A DNA stretch of 64,000 nt from Bryobacterales bacterium (GCA_020847045.1 JADLCT010000108.1:19001-83000), one strand, 5' to 3'; shown: positions 16,171-25,327, counted from the first letter of the stretch. The notes: generated by a model not told the origin, from the letters alone. Made by a program: numbers and translations.

Positions 16171-17065
16171 GTTCCCCGGGCAGCGGCGCCTCGGCCCGGA
16201 TGCGGGCGCCCGTTGCCGGTGAATCGAAGGCCAACCGGTGCGAATGCAGAAACACGCGGCCCGGCGGCGGAATGCCCGGCGTGTTTGCGGGCGCTCCGTA
16301 GAGGCGGTCCCCCACCAGAGGATGGCCCAGTGACCTCATGTGCACGCGGATCTGGTGCGTCCGTCCGGTAAGGATCCGCACCGAAACATAGGTGCACCGC
16401 TCGTAGCGCCGAAGCACGCGGTATTCGGACAGGGACGCGCGTCCGGTTTCCAGCCTCCACGTCATACGCAGCCGGTTATTCGGGTCCCGTGCGATTGGTT
16501 TATCCACGCGCCCGGCGTCCGCTTTCACCACGCCGTGCACCAGCGCCAGATACTCCTTCTCCACGGTGCGCGCGGCAAACTGCGCCGCCAGCGCCCGGTG
16601 TGCCGCGACGGTGCGCGCCACCACCAGCAACCCGCTCGTCTCCCGGTCGATGCGGTGCACAATGCCCGGCCGATCCTCGCCGCCTTCGGCCGGCAACTGT
16701 CCGAATCTGTGCAGCAGGGCGTTCACCAGCGTTCCTTCGTGGCGGCCCGCACCCATATGCACCACCATGCCAGCCGGTTTATCCACGACGATGGCCGCCG
16801 CGTCCTCGTACACCACCCTCAGCGGGAGGTCCTCGGCGAAAGCGCGTAGCGGAGGCGGCGCCGCGGGCGTTACGCGCAGTTCCTCGCCCTCGCGCACTGT
16901 CTCGCTTGCCTTGGCCGTGGCCCCGTTCACGGTCACCCGTCCCTCGCGAATCCACGCTTGCAGCCGCGAACGGCTATATTGCGGCAGCGCCGCCGCTAGC
17001 AGGTGATCCAGCCTCTGCCCCGCCTGCCCGGGTTCCACACGGAACTCGTGCACGCCGCCGCTCAC
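16142..17065 (-). CDS. RluA-family pseudouridine synthase (RluD-like)
   Basis: This 307-residue protein has an N-terminal S4 RNA-binding domain (about residues 12-75, RLDHLLAAALPQYSRSRLQAWI) and an RluA catalytic domain. The catalytic aspartate lies in HRIDRETSGLLVVAR, a slight variant of the usual HRLDKDTSG. DKPAGMVVHMG and LTGRTHQIRVHMRSLGHPLVGD are also conserved. It isomerises uridine to pseudouridine in structured RNA, most likely 23S rRNA, but the site cannot be assigned from sequence. Its ATG overlaps the stop of the upstream glycosyltransferase gene by four bases. Confidence 0.92.
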   Translation of the reverse strand: MSGGVHEFRVEPGQAGQRLDHLLAAALPQYSRSRLQAWIREGRVTVNGATAKASETVREGEELRVTPAAPPPLRAFAEDLPLRVVYEDAAAIVVDKPAGMVVHMGAGRHEGTLVNALLHRFGQLPAEGGEDRPGIVHRIDRETSGLLVVARTVAAHRALAAQFAARTVEKEYLALVHGVVKADAGRVDKPIARDPNNRLRMTWRLETGRASLSEYRVLRRYERCTYVSVRILTGRTHQIRVHMRSLGHPLVGDRLYGAPANTPGIPPPGRVFLHSHRLAFDSPATGARIRAEAPLPGELERVLAGLL

Positions 17066-18975
17066 CGGATGACACGCTCGGCGAACTGGTCCGATGCCAG
17101 TCCCCAGTTGTCATGGTTGAAGAGGATGGGCATCCCGAACCGGTTCATGTCCCGGGCCCAGTTGATGACCGTTTCGTAGTCCAGCAAGGGAATCCGCTTC
17201 CTGGCGATCCTCTCATACAGAGCCGCTTCGCCCTCCGGCGTCCATCCCGAGGCCCTGCCATGTTCAATGTGGTACGTGCGCATCGGATCATCGAGCATCT
17301 CCTCGCGATATCCCGCGTGGTGGGCCGCCCAGCAAAGAACGGAGTCGATGTTCATGGAGAAGGCGTCGAACTCAGGGTAGCCGCGCAGGTTGAACCAGGC
17401 TTCGCGCGAAAGCAGCGTAAAGTCGCCGCACCCGTTCGTATGCAGGTGGACGGGAAGGCCACCTTCGTTCACAGGTTCCAGGACATGGCCGCTGGTGGAG
17501 CTTGGCCGCGCCGCACGCCACTCCGCGCCGTGCAGCGTAAGGCTCCGGTCCCCGCCGGTCCCATCTCCATCCACCTCGCCCCGGATGCCCACCGTGAATT
17601 TCCCGGCGGCCGGAGAACCGGCCTGCCAGCGCAGCCGCATTCGGCCAGGGATGGCGGCGCTGGCCAGCGTGCCGCCATCGGCGCCGGACAAGACCAGCCT
17701 CAGCGTCCGCCCCACGGCGCCTGGGCCGGGCTCCACGTCCAACTCCAGTTCGCGCGCGCCCCCCGTCGCCGTCAGCGCCAGCCCGGCGCCGGCGCCCGGC
17801 CAGCGCGCCAGTCCCGGGCCCAGCCGCTCCCAGTCACTCCAGGCCCCTTCGTATGCAAGGCCCGACTGCACGCCCAGCTCTTCGCGGTCGTGCACGGTGG
17901 GGGGAGCCTTCTCAATTCCGGCCCATCTCCGGTGCAGACGGCTCAACCACCATCGCAGCCGCCGCCTCGGCGTTACGGCCTGTAGCGGCTTGGTGCCTCC
18001 CCAGACAATCGAACGCACCTGCACATTCGTCAAACGCGGGTCCTGCTTCGTGCGCAGACCGCCACCCACCACATAGAGCGTCAATCGCCCTTGTCCGGCC
18101 GGTGGCAAGCCTGTGGGCACCGTTACGGTGGTTCGGGCGCTCACATGGCGCTCGGCCAGCGGCGCGCCATCCTCCCGCGCCACGCACAGCAGGAATGGAC
18201 CATACCCCGTGCCTAGTCCGGGTTCCAATTCAATCGAAAGCTCGCCCGCTTCCGGTCCGTTGGGCGCCTCCAACAGGAGTGTCGCCCGGTCCGGCAGCCA
18301 GCGGTATGGCATTCCCGCGTAAAACTCCGGCGAATACCAGTCCATTGCCAGGGAAATACCGGCGCCTGGCTTCACGACGTCGTTCTCGCCCGGAACTGGC
18401 ACGCCATCGGGCGTTACCGGAAATGAGCCATTGCGCGTATTCACGCGGAGCAGGTTGCGCGCACACCACGCCAGGCGCTCTTCCACGCCTGCATTCTCCG
18501 GAATTTCGCTCCGGGCATCCATGCGGTCCATGCGGTACATCCTGTCCCCGCATAAGTCCCGCTGCGCCAAACGCTCCATCAGTTCCGATGAAAATAAGAT
18601 GTCAATATTCGTCGCCAGGACGAAACTTCCTCGTGCGCGCCGGATGCCAACATTCTTGGCGATCATCTGATACAGGCCGAGCACCGGGGCATGCCGGTAG
18701 CGCTGGTGCGCCTCCCCAGGCACCGTGATGATCCGGACCGTACAGTATTGATTTCCCTCCGGCCAGCTCAGAGCCTCGGCCAGCGGCGCACGCTCCGGCA
18801 TTGGATTCCACTCCACAATGATCAATTCCGAAGGAAACCGAAAGCGGTTCGACTGTTCAATCCAGCCGTCGGTGAACGCCTGCATCCGTTTCAGGAAATC
18901 CTCGCCATGGTCGTCGTTCCGCGCCGTGACCACCAGCGAAAGATAAGGGGGCGGGGCATCCATGGCAACCAGCAT
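17062..18975 (-). CDS. Glycosyltransferase-like GT-A protein with inserted beta-rich modules
   Basis: This is a 637-residue protein. The N-terminal part (about 10-200) resembles a GT-A Rossmann-like fold, with SLVVTARNDD, IIVEWNP and a probable nucleotide-binding motif in VLATNIDILFS. The C-terminal part (about 510-637) has NGCGDFTLLSREAWFNLRGYPE and an acidic NIDSVLCW segment, typical of the acceptor side of family-2-like transferases, then DDPMRTYHIEH. Between them lie two regions rich in predicted beta strand (about 225-325 and 375-485) that look like carbohydrate-binding or jelly-roll modules. No signal peptide is seen. It is translationally coupled to the pseudouridine synthase gene. Donor and acceptor are unknown; ATG 18963 is an alternative start. 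Confidence 0.7.
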   Translation of the reverse strand: MLVAMDAPPPYLSLVVTARNDDHGEDFLKRMQAFTDGWIEQSNRFRFPSELIIVEWNPMPERAPLAEALSWPEGNQYCTVRIITVPGEAHQRYRHAPVLGLYQMIAKNVGIRRARGSFVLATNIDILFSSELMERLAQRDLCGDRMYRMDRMDARSEIPENAGVEERLAWCARNLLRVNTRNGSFPVTPDGVPVPGENDVVKPGAGISLAMDWYSPEFYAGMPYRWLPDRATLLLEAPNGPEAGELSIELEPGLGTGYGPFLLCVAREDGAPLAERHVSARTTVTVPTGLPPAGQGRLTLYVVGGGLRTKQDPRLTNVQVRSIVWGGTKPLQAVTPRRRLRWWLSRLHRRWAGIEKAPPTVHDREELGVQSGLAYEGAWSDWERLGPGLARWPGAGAGLALTATGGARELELDVEPGPGAVGRTLRLVLSGADGGTLASAAIPGRMRLRWQAGSPAAGKFTVGIRGEVDGDGTGGDRSLTLHGAEWRAARPSSTSGHVLEPVNEGGLPVHLHTNGCGDFTLLSREAWFNLRGYPEFDAFSMNIDSVLCWAAHHAGYREEMLDDPMRTYHIEHGRASGWTPEGEAALYERIARKRIPLLDYETVINWARDMNRFGMPILFNHDNWGLASDQFAERVIR

Positions 18976-19014
18976 ACGACTTTGCGCGAATTACTTTGAT
19001 AACTTCCACACTTG

Positions 19015-19045
19015 TTGTGACATCACGGATGAAAGTGCCACAATA
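19015..19045 (+). promoter_or_regulatory. Possible promoter of the polysaccharide operon
   Basis: TTGTGA (19015-19020) and ACAATA (19040-19045) are 19 bases apart in the short divergent gap ahead of the nucleotide-sugar dehydrogenase. The spacing is long and the -10 imperfect. GGAG follows at 19049-19052, close to the ATG at 19054. Confidence 0.3.
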
Positions 19046-19053
19046 AGCGGAGT

Positions 19054-20442
19054 ATGTATTGTGGTTCCTTGTCTGTAGCGGGTTTGGGCAAGTTAGGGGC
19101 CGTGATGGCTGCCGTCATGGCCGACAAGGGCTTTCCCGTCATCGGAGTGGATTTGAACCCGGCCGCGGTGGATGCCGTGAACCGGGGGCAGGCGCCTGTT
19201 CAGGAGCCGCTGTTAGACGAGTATATCGCGCGAAACCGGGAGCGGTTGAGCGCCACGGGCGACATCGAATCCGCCGTGCGCGAAACCGGCGTCACGTTCA
19301 TCATTGTCCCGACGCCATCCGGCCCGGACGGCGCGTTCCGCCTCGACTATGTGCTGGAGGTGTGCCGTGGCATCGGCCGCGCGCTGCGCACGAAGAACGA
19401 GTATCACCTGGTCGTCGTCTCCAGCACGGTGATGCCGGGTCACACGGCCAACCATGTGCTGCCGCTGCTGGAGAAGGTCTCCGGCAAGCGGTGCGGCGTG
19501 GACTTCGGCCTCTGCTATAACCCCGAATTCATTGCTTTGGGCAGCGTCATCCGTGACATGTTGAACCCGGACATGCTGCTGATTGGCGAGTCCGACCCCA
19601 AGGCCGGCGATTTGTTGGAATCCATCTACCGCCGCGTGTGCGACAACACGCCGGCGGCGGCCCGGATGAGCTTCGTCAACGCCGAACTGGCCAAGATCAG
19701 CGTGAACACCTACGTCACCACAAAGATCAGCTACGCCAACATGCTCGCCTCGGTCTGCGAACGGCTGGAGGGCGCCGACGTCGACGTGGTCACCTCGGCC
19801 ATCGGACTGGACTCCCGCATCGGACGGAAGTATTTGAAAGGCGCGCTCAGCTACGGCGGCCCCTGCTTTCCGCGCGACAACATCGCCTTCGCCTCCATGG
19901 CGCGCCACCTGGGCGCTGAACCCGTGCTCGCCGAGGCCACCCACGCCACCAACCAGCGGCATACGGAACGGCTGGGTGAGTTCGTTCTGGACCTGGCCGG
20001 CTCAGGTCCCGTGGGCGTGCTGGGCCTCAGCTATAAGCCCGGCACCAGCGTCGTAGAGGAGTCCGCGGGCATTGCCCTGGCGCGGTTTCTGGCCGGGCAT
20101 TCGATTCCCGTTACCGTCTATGATCCTCTGGCCATGGCCGGAGCCAGAGGCGAGCTGGGCGACAGCGTCCGCTATGCCGCCTCCCCGGAGGAGGCCATCG
20201 CCGCCTCGTCCGTAGTGCTGGTGATGACAGCCGCCGACGAGTTTCGCGCGCTCACGCCATCCGACTTTGCCCGCGAGCATGGCCGCGTCACGCTGATCGA
20301 CTGCTGGCGCCTGTACCAGGGGAAGGGCTTCGAGCAGGTCTCTACCTACCTTACGCCCGGTACAGGGACGGGGCGCGCCGGGCGCGGTTTCGACGCGGCC
20401 GCCGAGTCCCGCGGGGCCGCCCGCGAGCAGGTGGCCGGATGA
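19054..20442 (+). CDS. Nucleotide-sugar dehydrogenase (UDP-glucose/GDP-mannose dehydrogenase family)
   Basis: This 462-residue enzyme oxidises the C6 hydroxyl of a nucleotide sugar to a carboxylate with two NAD molecules. It begins with a Rossmann motif (VAGLGKLGAVMA), and IIVPTPSGPDG, SSTVMPGHT and YNPEFIALGSVIRDMLNPD follow. The catalytic cysteine is in YGGPCFPRDN. The C-terminal domain has VGVLGLSYKPGTSVVEESAG. Its substrate, UDP-glucose, UDP-ManNAc or GDP-mannose, cannot be fixed from these motifs. It is the first gene of a four-gene operon for making and exporting a polysaccharide; its stop overlaps the epimerase start (ATGA). Confidence 0.93.
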   Translation: MYCGSLSVAGLGKLGAVMAAVMADKGFPVIGVDLNPAAVDAVNRGQAPVQEPLLDEYIARNRERLSATGDIESAVRETGVTFIIVPTPSGPDGAFRLDYVLEVCRGIGRALRTKNEYHLVVVSSTVMPGHTANHVLPLLEKVSGKRCGVDFGLCYNPEFIALGSVIRDMLNPDMLLIGESDPKAGDLLESIYRRVCDNTPAAARMSFVNAELAKISVNTYVTTKISYANMLASVCERLEGADVDVVTSAIGLDSRIGRKYLKGALSYGGPCFPRDNIAFASMARHLGAEPVLAEATHATNQRHTERLGEFVLDLAGSGPVGVLGLSYKPGTSVVEESAGIALARFLAGHSIPVTVYDPLAMAGARGELGDSVRYAASPEEAIAASSVVLVMTAADEFRALTPSDFAREHGRVTLIDCWRLYQGKGFEQVSTYLTPGTGTGRAGRGFDAAAESRGAAREQVAG

Positions 20443-21440
20443 GCGCCCCGCTGGGACGCGCCCTCGTCACCGGAGCGGGCGGATTCATCGGACACCACCT
20501 GGTTTCCTCTCTCAAGCAGCGGGGCTACTGGGTTCGCGGCGTTGATCTCAAGCGGCCCGAGTACTCCGATTCCCAGGCCGATGAGTTCCTGGTGGCCGAC
20601 CTTCGCGAAGCCGCGGCCTGCCGCGCCGCCACGGACGGCGTCGGCGACGTGTACGCCCTGGCCGCCGACATGGGCGGCATGGGATTCATCGCCAACAATC
20701 ACAGCATCATCCTGCACAATAACGCGCTGATCAACCTCCACACCATCGAGGCCGCGCGCCGGAACGGCGTCCAGCGCCTGCTGTATACCTCCTCGGCCTG
20801 CGTCTACCCCGAGTTCAAGCAGACCGATGCCAACGTAAGCCCGCTCAAGGAAGATGACGCCTACCCGGCCATGCCGCAGGATGCCTATGGCTGGGAAAAG
20901 CTCATCACGGAGCGGCTGTGCCACCACTACAAGGAAGACTACGGCCTGGACACCCGCGTGGTCCGCTTCCACAATATTTTCGGCCCGCTCGGCTCCTGGG
21001 ACGGCGGCCGCGAAAAGGCGCCGGCGGCGCTGTGCCGCAAGGTGGCCCGCGCCAAGCTCACCGGCGAGCATGAGATCGAGATTTGGGGCGACGGCGAACA
21101 GACGCGCAGCTTCTGCTACATCGACGACTGTGTCGAGGGCATCTACCGCCTGATGGAGTCCGGCTTCCAGGAGCCGCTCAATCTCGGCCAGGACAGGCTG
21201 ATCAGCATCAACGAACTGGCTCGCGTCGTGGCGCGCATCGCCGGCATCGAGGTGGGGCTGCGCCATGTGCCCGGCCCCATGGGCGTGCGCGGCCGCAACT
21301 CCGACAACACGCTGCTGCGCAAGGTGCTCGGGTGGGAGCCCGCCGTCTCTCTGGAAGACGGCTTGCGGACAACTTACCAGTGGATTGAAGAACAGGTGCG
21401 CGGGCAGTTGTCCGGCCGCTCCAGCGGCCAGCCCGCGTAG
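20439..21440 (+). CDS. NAD-dependent epimerase, GDP-mannose 3,5-epimerase-like
   Basis: This 333-residue extended SDR has TGAGGFIGHHL at the N-terminus and the active-site pair Tyr-Lys in DAYGWEKLI. Segments diagnostic of GDP-mannose 3,5-epimerase are present: AADMGGMGFI, SSACVYPEFKQ, RFHNIFGPLGSWDGGREKAPAA and WGDGEQTRSFCYIDDCVEG. That enzyme, best known from plant ascorbate synthesis, converts GDP-D-mannose to GDP-L-galactose or GDP-L-gulose. Here it sits between a nucleotide-sugar dehydrogenase and an ABC exporter, so it probably supplies an L-sugar for an exported glycan. The assignment rests on motif-level similarity remembered from the family. Confidence 0.88.
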   Translation: MSAPLGRALVTGAGGFIGHHLVSSLKQRGYWVRGVDLKRPEYSDSQADEFLVADLREAAACRAATDGVGDVYALAADMGGMGFIANNHSIILHNNALINLHTIEAARRNGVQRLLYTSSACVYPEFKQTDANVSPLKEDDAYPAMPQDAYGWEKLITERLCHHYKEDYGLDTRVVRFHNIFGPLGSWDGGREKAPAALCRKVARAKLTGEHEIEIWGDGEQTRSFCYIDDCVEGIYRLMESGFQEPLNLGQDRLISINELARVVARIAGIEVGLRHVPGPMGVRGRNSDNTLLRKVLGWEPAVSLEDGLRTTYQWIEEQVRGQLSGRSSGQPA

Positions 21441-21451
21441 AATTGTCCTGG

Positions 21452-22246
21452 ATGGAAAATACATCGCCTCCGGAATCGGCCGCGCGGTGGCACGGAGAGT
21501 ACGCGTTCGCCCTGCGCGAGCTCGTTCTCAAGGATTTCCGCAGCCGCTACCGCAACATGTCATTGGGCATCTTCTGGAGCCTGCTGAACCCGCTCATCAT
21601 GATGGGCCTGCTCACCTTCGTTTTTACGCAGGTGTTCCCCACCGGCCGAGGTGCGTTCCCCGTTTTTGTCTTATGCGGCATCATCCCCTATAACTTCTTC
21701 GCGCTGGCCTGGTCCACGGGAACCGCCAGCCTGATGGAGAACACCGCCCTCATCAAGAAGGTGCCCGTGCCGCGCGAGATCATTCCCGTGGCCAGTGTGC
21801 TGTCCAACCTGCTGCATGTGTTCATCCAGTGCGGTCTGCTGCTGATCTTTCTGTTCGCCTACGGCTTCCCGCCGAACCGCTACTGGACGCTGCTGCCCGT
21901 GATCGGCGCTCTCTACGTTCTGTTCATCATCGGCATGGTGCTGGCCACCTCGGCGCTGAACGTGTATGTGCGTGACATGCGCTATGTGGTCGAGTCGATG
22001 AACACCATCCTGTTCTGGCTCGTGCCGATATTTTACGGCGGCGAGATGATCAAACCCGCCTTCGCCGACATCTATTCGCTGAACCCCATCGCCGCTCTTG
22101 TGCAGGCCACGCGCAACATCCTGATGGAGGGCCGCGCGCCGGCGCTCTCGCTGCTCACCAAGCTCGGCGCCAGTTCCCTGCTTGTGTTTGTCCTGGGCTG
22201 GACCGTCTTCCAGCGACTGAAACACCGCGTCTACGATTACCTCTGA
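21452..22246 (+). CDS. ABC-2 type polysaccharide export permease
   Basis: This 264-residue inner-membrane protein has six hydrophobic segments and the ABC-2 polysaccharide exporter pattern: VLKDFRSRYRNMSLGIFWSLLNPL, then FRALxW-like FFALAWSTGTASLMENTALIKKVPVPREIIP, and FWLVPIFYGGEMI with LNPIAALVQATRNILM near the end. It pairs with the ATPase gene that starts at its stop codon (TGATG overlap). Together they would move an undecaprenyl-linked O-antigen or capsule-like glycan across the inner membrane. ATG 21452 is chosen over an in-frame TTG at 21443. Confidence 0.9.
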   Translation: MENTSPPESAARWHGEYAFALRELVLKDFRSRYRNMSLGIFWSLLNPLIMMGLLTFVFTQVFPTGRGAFPVFVLCGIIPYNFFALAWSTGTASLMENTALIKKVPVPREIIPVASVLSNLLHVFIQCGLLLIFLFAYGFPPNRYWTLLPVIGALYVLFIIGMVLATSALNVYVRDMRYVVESMNTILFWLVPIFYGGEMIKPAFADIYSLNPIAALVQATRNILMEGRAPALSLLTKLGASSLLVFVLGWTVFQRLKHRVYDYL

Positions 22247-22986
22247 TGCTTCCCGCCGCCATCGAGTTCCGGAACGTCACCAAGACCTTTGCCCGCGGTT
22301 CCGGACGCCGCCTGCTGGCTCTCGACGTGTTTCGCCAGCTTGCCGGACGCTGGCGGCGCTCCGGCACGGGCCAGTTCCACGCGCTCGATCAGATCAGCTT
22401 CACCGTCGGTCAGGGCCGCAGCCTCGGACTGATTGGCCACAATGGAGCGGGCAAGAGCACGCTGCTCAGCCTGGCCACGCGAGTTGCCGAACCCGACGGG
22501 GGAGAGGTGATCGTGCGCGGCCGCCTGTCGAGCGTGCTGGATCTGGGCGCCGGCTTCCACCCCGACCTCAGTGGCCACGAGAACATGAGGTTGAATGCCG
22601 CGCTGATCGGCTTCACCCGCGCCCGCATCGAGCAGTTCGCGCCGGGCATCGCCGCATTTTCCGGACTCGAATCGGCGCTCGACGATCCCGTGCGAACATA
22701 CTCCTCCGGCATGGTCATGCGCCTCGCCTTCGCCATCGCCGTCGAACTCGATCCGGACGTCATTGTTGTGGACGAGATGATCGCCGTGGGCGATGAGGAG
22801 TTTCAACAGAAGTGCCTGCGCCGCATCCGCGAGTTCCGTGAGCAGGGAAAGTCCATCCTGCTCGCCAGTCACAGCATGCACACGGTCCGCGAGTTCTGCG
22901 ACGACGCTCTCTGGCTGGACCACGGCCGCATCCGCATGACCGGCCCCGCCGCCGAGGTGACCGCCGCGTACAAGAGCGGCGCTTGA
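22246..22986 (+). CDS. ABC polysaccharide export ATP-binding protein (Wzt/TagH type)
   Basis: This is a 246-residue ATPase with Walker A GHNGAGKST, an ABC signature reading YSSGMVMRLAF, and Walker B VIVVDEMIAVGDEEF. The N-terminal RRLLALDVFRQLAGRWRRSG insertion and the Walker B form are typical of polysaccharide or polyol-phosphate exporters. There is no long C-terminal carbohydrate-binding domain, so this is the short KpsT-like form. It is the last gene of the operon and converges on pckA. Confidence 0.92.
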   Translation: MLPAAIEFRNVTKTFARGSGRRLLALDVFRQLAGRWRRSGTGQFHALDQISFTVGQGRSLGLIGHNGAGKSTLLSLATRVAEPDGGEVIVRGRLSSVLDLGAGFHPDLSGHENMRLNAALIGFTRARIEQFAPGIAAFSGLESALDDPVRTYSSGMVMRLAFAIAVELDPDVIVVDEMIAVGDEEFQQKCLRRIREFREQGKSILLASHSMHTVREFCDDALWLDHGRIRMTGPAAEVTAAYKSGA

Positions 22987-22999
22987 GGCGGGCCTGCGC

Positions 23000-24601
23000 C
23001 TACACGCGAGGTCCTGCTTTGGTAATGGCGGCGTCCACCGCGCCAAACCGTTCGAAGTTCTTCCGGAACCGCCGCGCCAGTTCGGCCGCCGCCGTGTCGT
23101 AGGCCTCCGGGGACGCCCATTGCGCACGCGCATCCAGCAGCGAGCCGGGCACGCCCGGACACTGCTTCGGCGTGAGTACGCCGAACACTGGATGGGGCTC
23201 CGCCGCCACGCCGTCCAGTTGCCCGGCAATGGCCGCGTTCACCATGGCCCGCGTGTGCGGCAGGCTCATGCGGTCGCCCGTTCCGTAGGCGCCTCCCACC
23301 CAGCCCGTGTTCACAAGCCAGCAGTTCACATTGTGCTCTCGCATCAACCGGCCCAGCATGCCGGCATATACCTGCGCCGGACGCGGCAGAAACGGTTCGC
23401 CGAAACAGGCGCTGAACGTCGCCACGGGCTCGTTGCCCAACCCGCGCTCGGTGCCGGCCAGCTTCGCCGTGTAGCCGCTGAGGAAGTGAAACATCGCCTG
23501 CTCCGGCGTCAGCCTCGCAATGGGCGGCAGCACGCCGAAGGCGTCGGCGGCCAGGAAGAGAATGTTCCGCGGATGGCCGCCCAGACTTGGAATCACGGCA
23601 TTGCCCATGAACTCGATCCTGTAGGCCGCGCGCGTGTTCTCGGTGAACTCGCCGGAGGCGTAGTCGCAATTGCGCCGGTCGGCGTCCAGCACCACGTTCT
23701 CCAGCACCGTTCCGAACCGGATGGCGTCCCAGATCTCCGGCTCGTGGCGCTGGCTCAGACGGATGCACTTGGCATAACAGCCGCCCTCGAAATTGAACAC
23801 GCCGCCGGACGACCATCCGTGCTCATCGTCGCCGATCAGCCCGCGCGCGGCATCGGCCGACAATGTGGTTTTGCCCGTTCCGGATAAACCGAAAAAGAGC
23901 GCCACATCGCCTTCGGCTCCCACGTTGGCCGAGCAGTGCATCGGCAGCACGCCGCGGTCCGGCAGCAGGTGGTTCAGAATCGTGAATACGCTCTTCTTTA
24001 ATTCGCCCGCATACATCGTCCCGGCGATCAACACGAGGCGCTCGGTGAAGTTGATGGCGATCACCGTGCCCGAATGCGTGCCGTCCTGCTCCGGACGCGC
24101 CTGGAACGTAGGCGCGAACATGATGGTGAAGTCCGGCGCCTGATCCTGCAACTCCTCGTACGGTGTCCGGATCAGCAACTGCCTTCCGAACAGGGAGTGC
24201 CAGGCTGTCTCGGTGATCACGCGCACCTTGATCTGGTGCGCCGGATCGGCCCCGGCCAGGCAGTCCTGCACAAACAGCGTGCGGCCCTGCCAGAAGCTGA
24301 GTAGCTTTTCGTAGAGCGCGGTGAACCTCTCTGGCGCCATCGGCTGGTTCACGCTGCCCCAGGCGATGGTGTTCTCCGTCGCCGCGTCGCGCACGATGTA
24401 CTTGTCCTTGGGCGAACGTCCCGTGAAATGGCCTGTGCGCACCACCAGCGCGCCCGTGTTGGCCAGTTCTCCTTCGTGGCGTTGGATGGCCGCCTCGACG
24501 AGCTTTGCCGTCCCCAGGTTCCAATACGCCACGTCCCAATTCCGTAGACCGTGTCCGGTCAATCCGTGGCGGGAAGGTTTCACTCCGGCGTTCTGCATCA
24601 T
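23000..24601 (-). CDS. pckA: Phosphoenolpyruvate carboxykinase (ATP)
   Basis: This 533-residue enzyme converts oxaloacetate and ATP to phosphoenolpyruvate, CO2 and ADP at the entry to gluconeogenesis. The ATP-type signature is clear: FGLSGTGKTTLSAD (kinase-1a loop), IGDDEHGWSSGGVFNFEGGCYAKCI (kinase-2 and metal site) and TRAAYRIEFM. The N-terminal RTGHFTGRSPKDKYIV segment binds substrate and WLVNTGWVGGAYGTG lies near the C-terminus. The start is the ATG ATG pair at 24601/24598. Length matches the family (about 530-540). It diverges from an uncharacterised exported protein gene. Confidence 0.97.
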   Translation of the reverse strand: MMQNAGVKPSRHGLTGHGLRNWDVAYWNLGTAKLVEAAIQRHEGELANTGALVVRTGHFTGRSPKDKYIVRDAATENTIAWGSVNQPMAPERFTALYEKLLSFWQGRTLFVQDCLAGADPAHQIKVRVITETAWHSLFGRQLLIRTPYEELQDQAPDFTIMFAPTFQARPEQDGTHSGTVIAINFTERLVLIAGTMYAGELKKSVFTILNHLLPDRGVLPMHCSANVGAEGDVALFFGLSGTGKTTLSADAARGLIGDDEHGWSSGGVFNFEGGCYAKCIRLSQRHEPEIWDAIRFGTVLENVVLDADRRNCDYASGEFTENTRAAYRIEFMGNAVIPSLGGHPRNILFLAADAFGVLPPIARLTPEQAMFHFLSGYTAKLAGTERGLGNEPVATFSACFGEPFLPRPAQVYAGMLGRLMREHNVNCWLVNTGWVGGAYGTGDRMSLPHTRAMVNAAIAGQLDGVAAEPHPVFGVLTPKQCPGVPGSLLDARAQWASPEAYDTAAAELARRFRKNFERFGAVDAAITKAGPRV

Positions 24602-24621
24602 AATTGTGGTCAAGCCCGGTC

Positions 24622-24627
24622 TATGAT
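24622..24627 (+). promoter_or_regulatory. -10 element (TATGAT) immediately before an ATG
   Basis: TATGAT ends six bases before the ATG at 24634 of the uncharacterised exported protein. No Shine-Dalgarno lies between them. This suggests a leaderless or near-leaderless transcript; no good -35 is visible. Confidence 0.35.
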
Positions 24628-24633
24628 TTAGAT

Positions 24634-25311
24634 ATGAGCGCGTGTTCAGGCAGACAAGCCGTTCGCGGCCGGTGGCGCACACCGCTGCGGGCGTTGGTGT
24701 GTCTGGCGGGCGCCGCGTTTCTGGCCGCCGTCTGGGGCCAGGTGATTGAGTTTGAATCCAATGGATTACGCTATCTGACGCAAACCCGCAACGGGGTCAC
24801 CATCATGTTCGCACACTTGCCGGTGACCGTCCGCGACTACTCCGTCATCCAGGTGGCCGTCTCCAACGGCGGCAAACAAACCTGGATTATGCGTCCGGAA
24901 GACTTCGAATTCATCAGCAAGGACGGTGCGCACTACCGCGCCACGCCGGCCCGTGGCGTGGTGGAGCGCTTCATTGCGCGGGGTGGCCGCGACGACGCCA
25001 TCAAGCTGGTTTCCACCTATGAAATGGGGCTCTACGGCTTTAACCGTCTGAAGGCCACAAACGGGTACGAAGCCCGCCGCCAGGCGCTGATGGCCGAGAT
25101 GACCTCCACCAAGATCAAAGCCGCCGCCGCCGCGTCGGCCATCGTGTTTGTCACGGTGAAGTTGAAACCCGGCGAATCCACCGACGGCGCCGTATTCTTC
25201 GCCAGCCAGGGACGCCAGCTTGGACCCGGACATGTGCAGGTGGCCGCTGCCGGCACGGTCTTCGAGTTCGAAACACAGGGACTGGCCGCCGAACAGACAG
25301 CCGGTAGATAA
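24634..25311 (+). CDS. Uncharacterised exported or membrane-anchored protein
   Basis: This 225-residue protein has a basic N-terminus (SGRQAVRGRWRTPLR), then a single hydrophobic segment ALVCLAGAAFLAAVWG that may be a signal peptide or anchor. The rest is soluble, with beta-rich segments (VIQVAVSNGGKQTW, VFVTVKLKPGESTDGAVFFASQ) resembling immunoglobulin-like or DUF4352-like folds. An alanine-rich helix occurs at about 160-175. No catalytic motif is recognised. It diverges from pckA and converges on the HlyD gene, so context gives no clue. Function unknown. Confidence 0.7.
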   Translation: MSACSGRQAVRGRWRTPLRALVCLAGAAFLAAVWGQVIEFESNGLRYLTQTRNGVTIMFAHLPVTVRDYSVIQVAVSNGGKQTWIMRPEDFEFISKDGAHYRATPARGVVERFIARGGRDDAIKLVSTYEMGLYGFNRLKATNGYEARRQALMAEMTSTKIKAAAAASAIVFVTVKLKPGESTDGAVFFASQGRQLGPGHVQVAAAGTVFEFETQGLAAEQTAGR

Positions 25312-25327
25312 TCTCGCCGCGCGGGCG

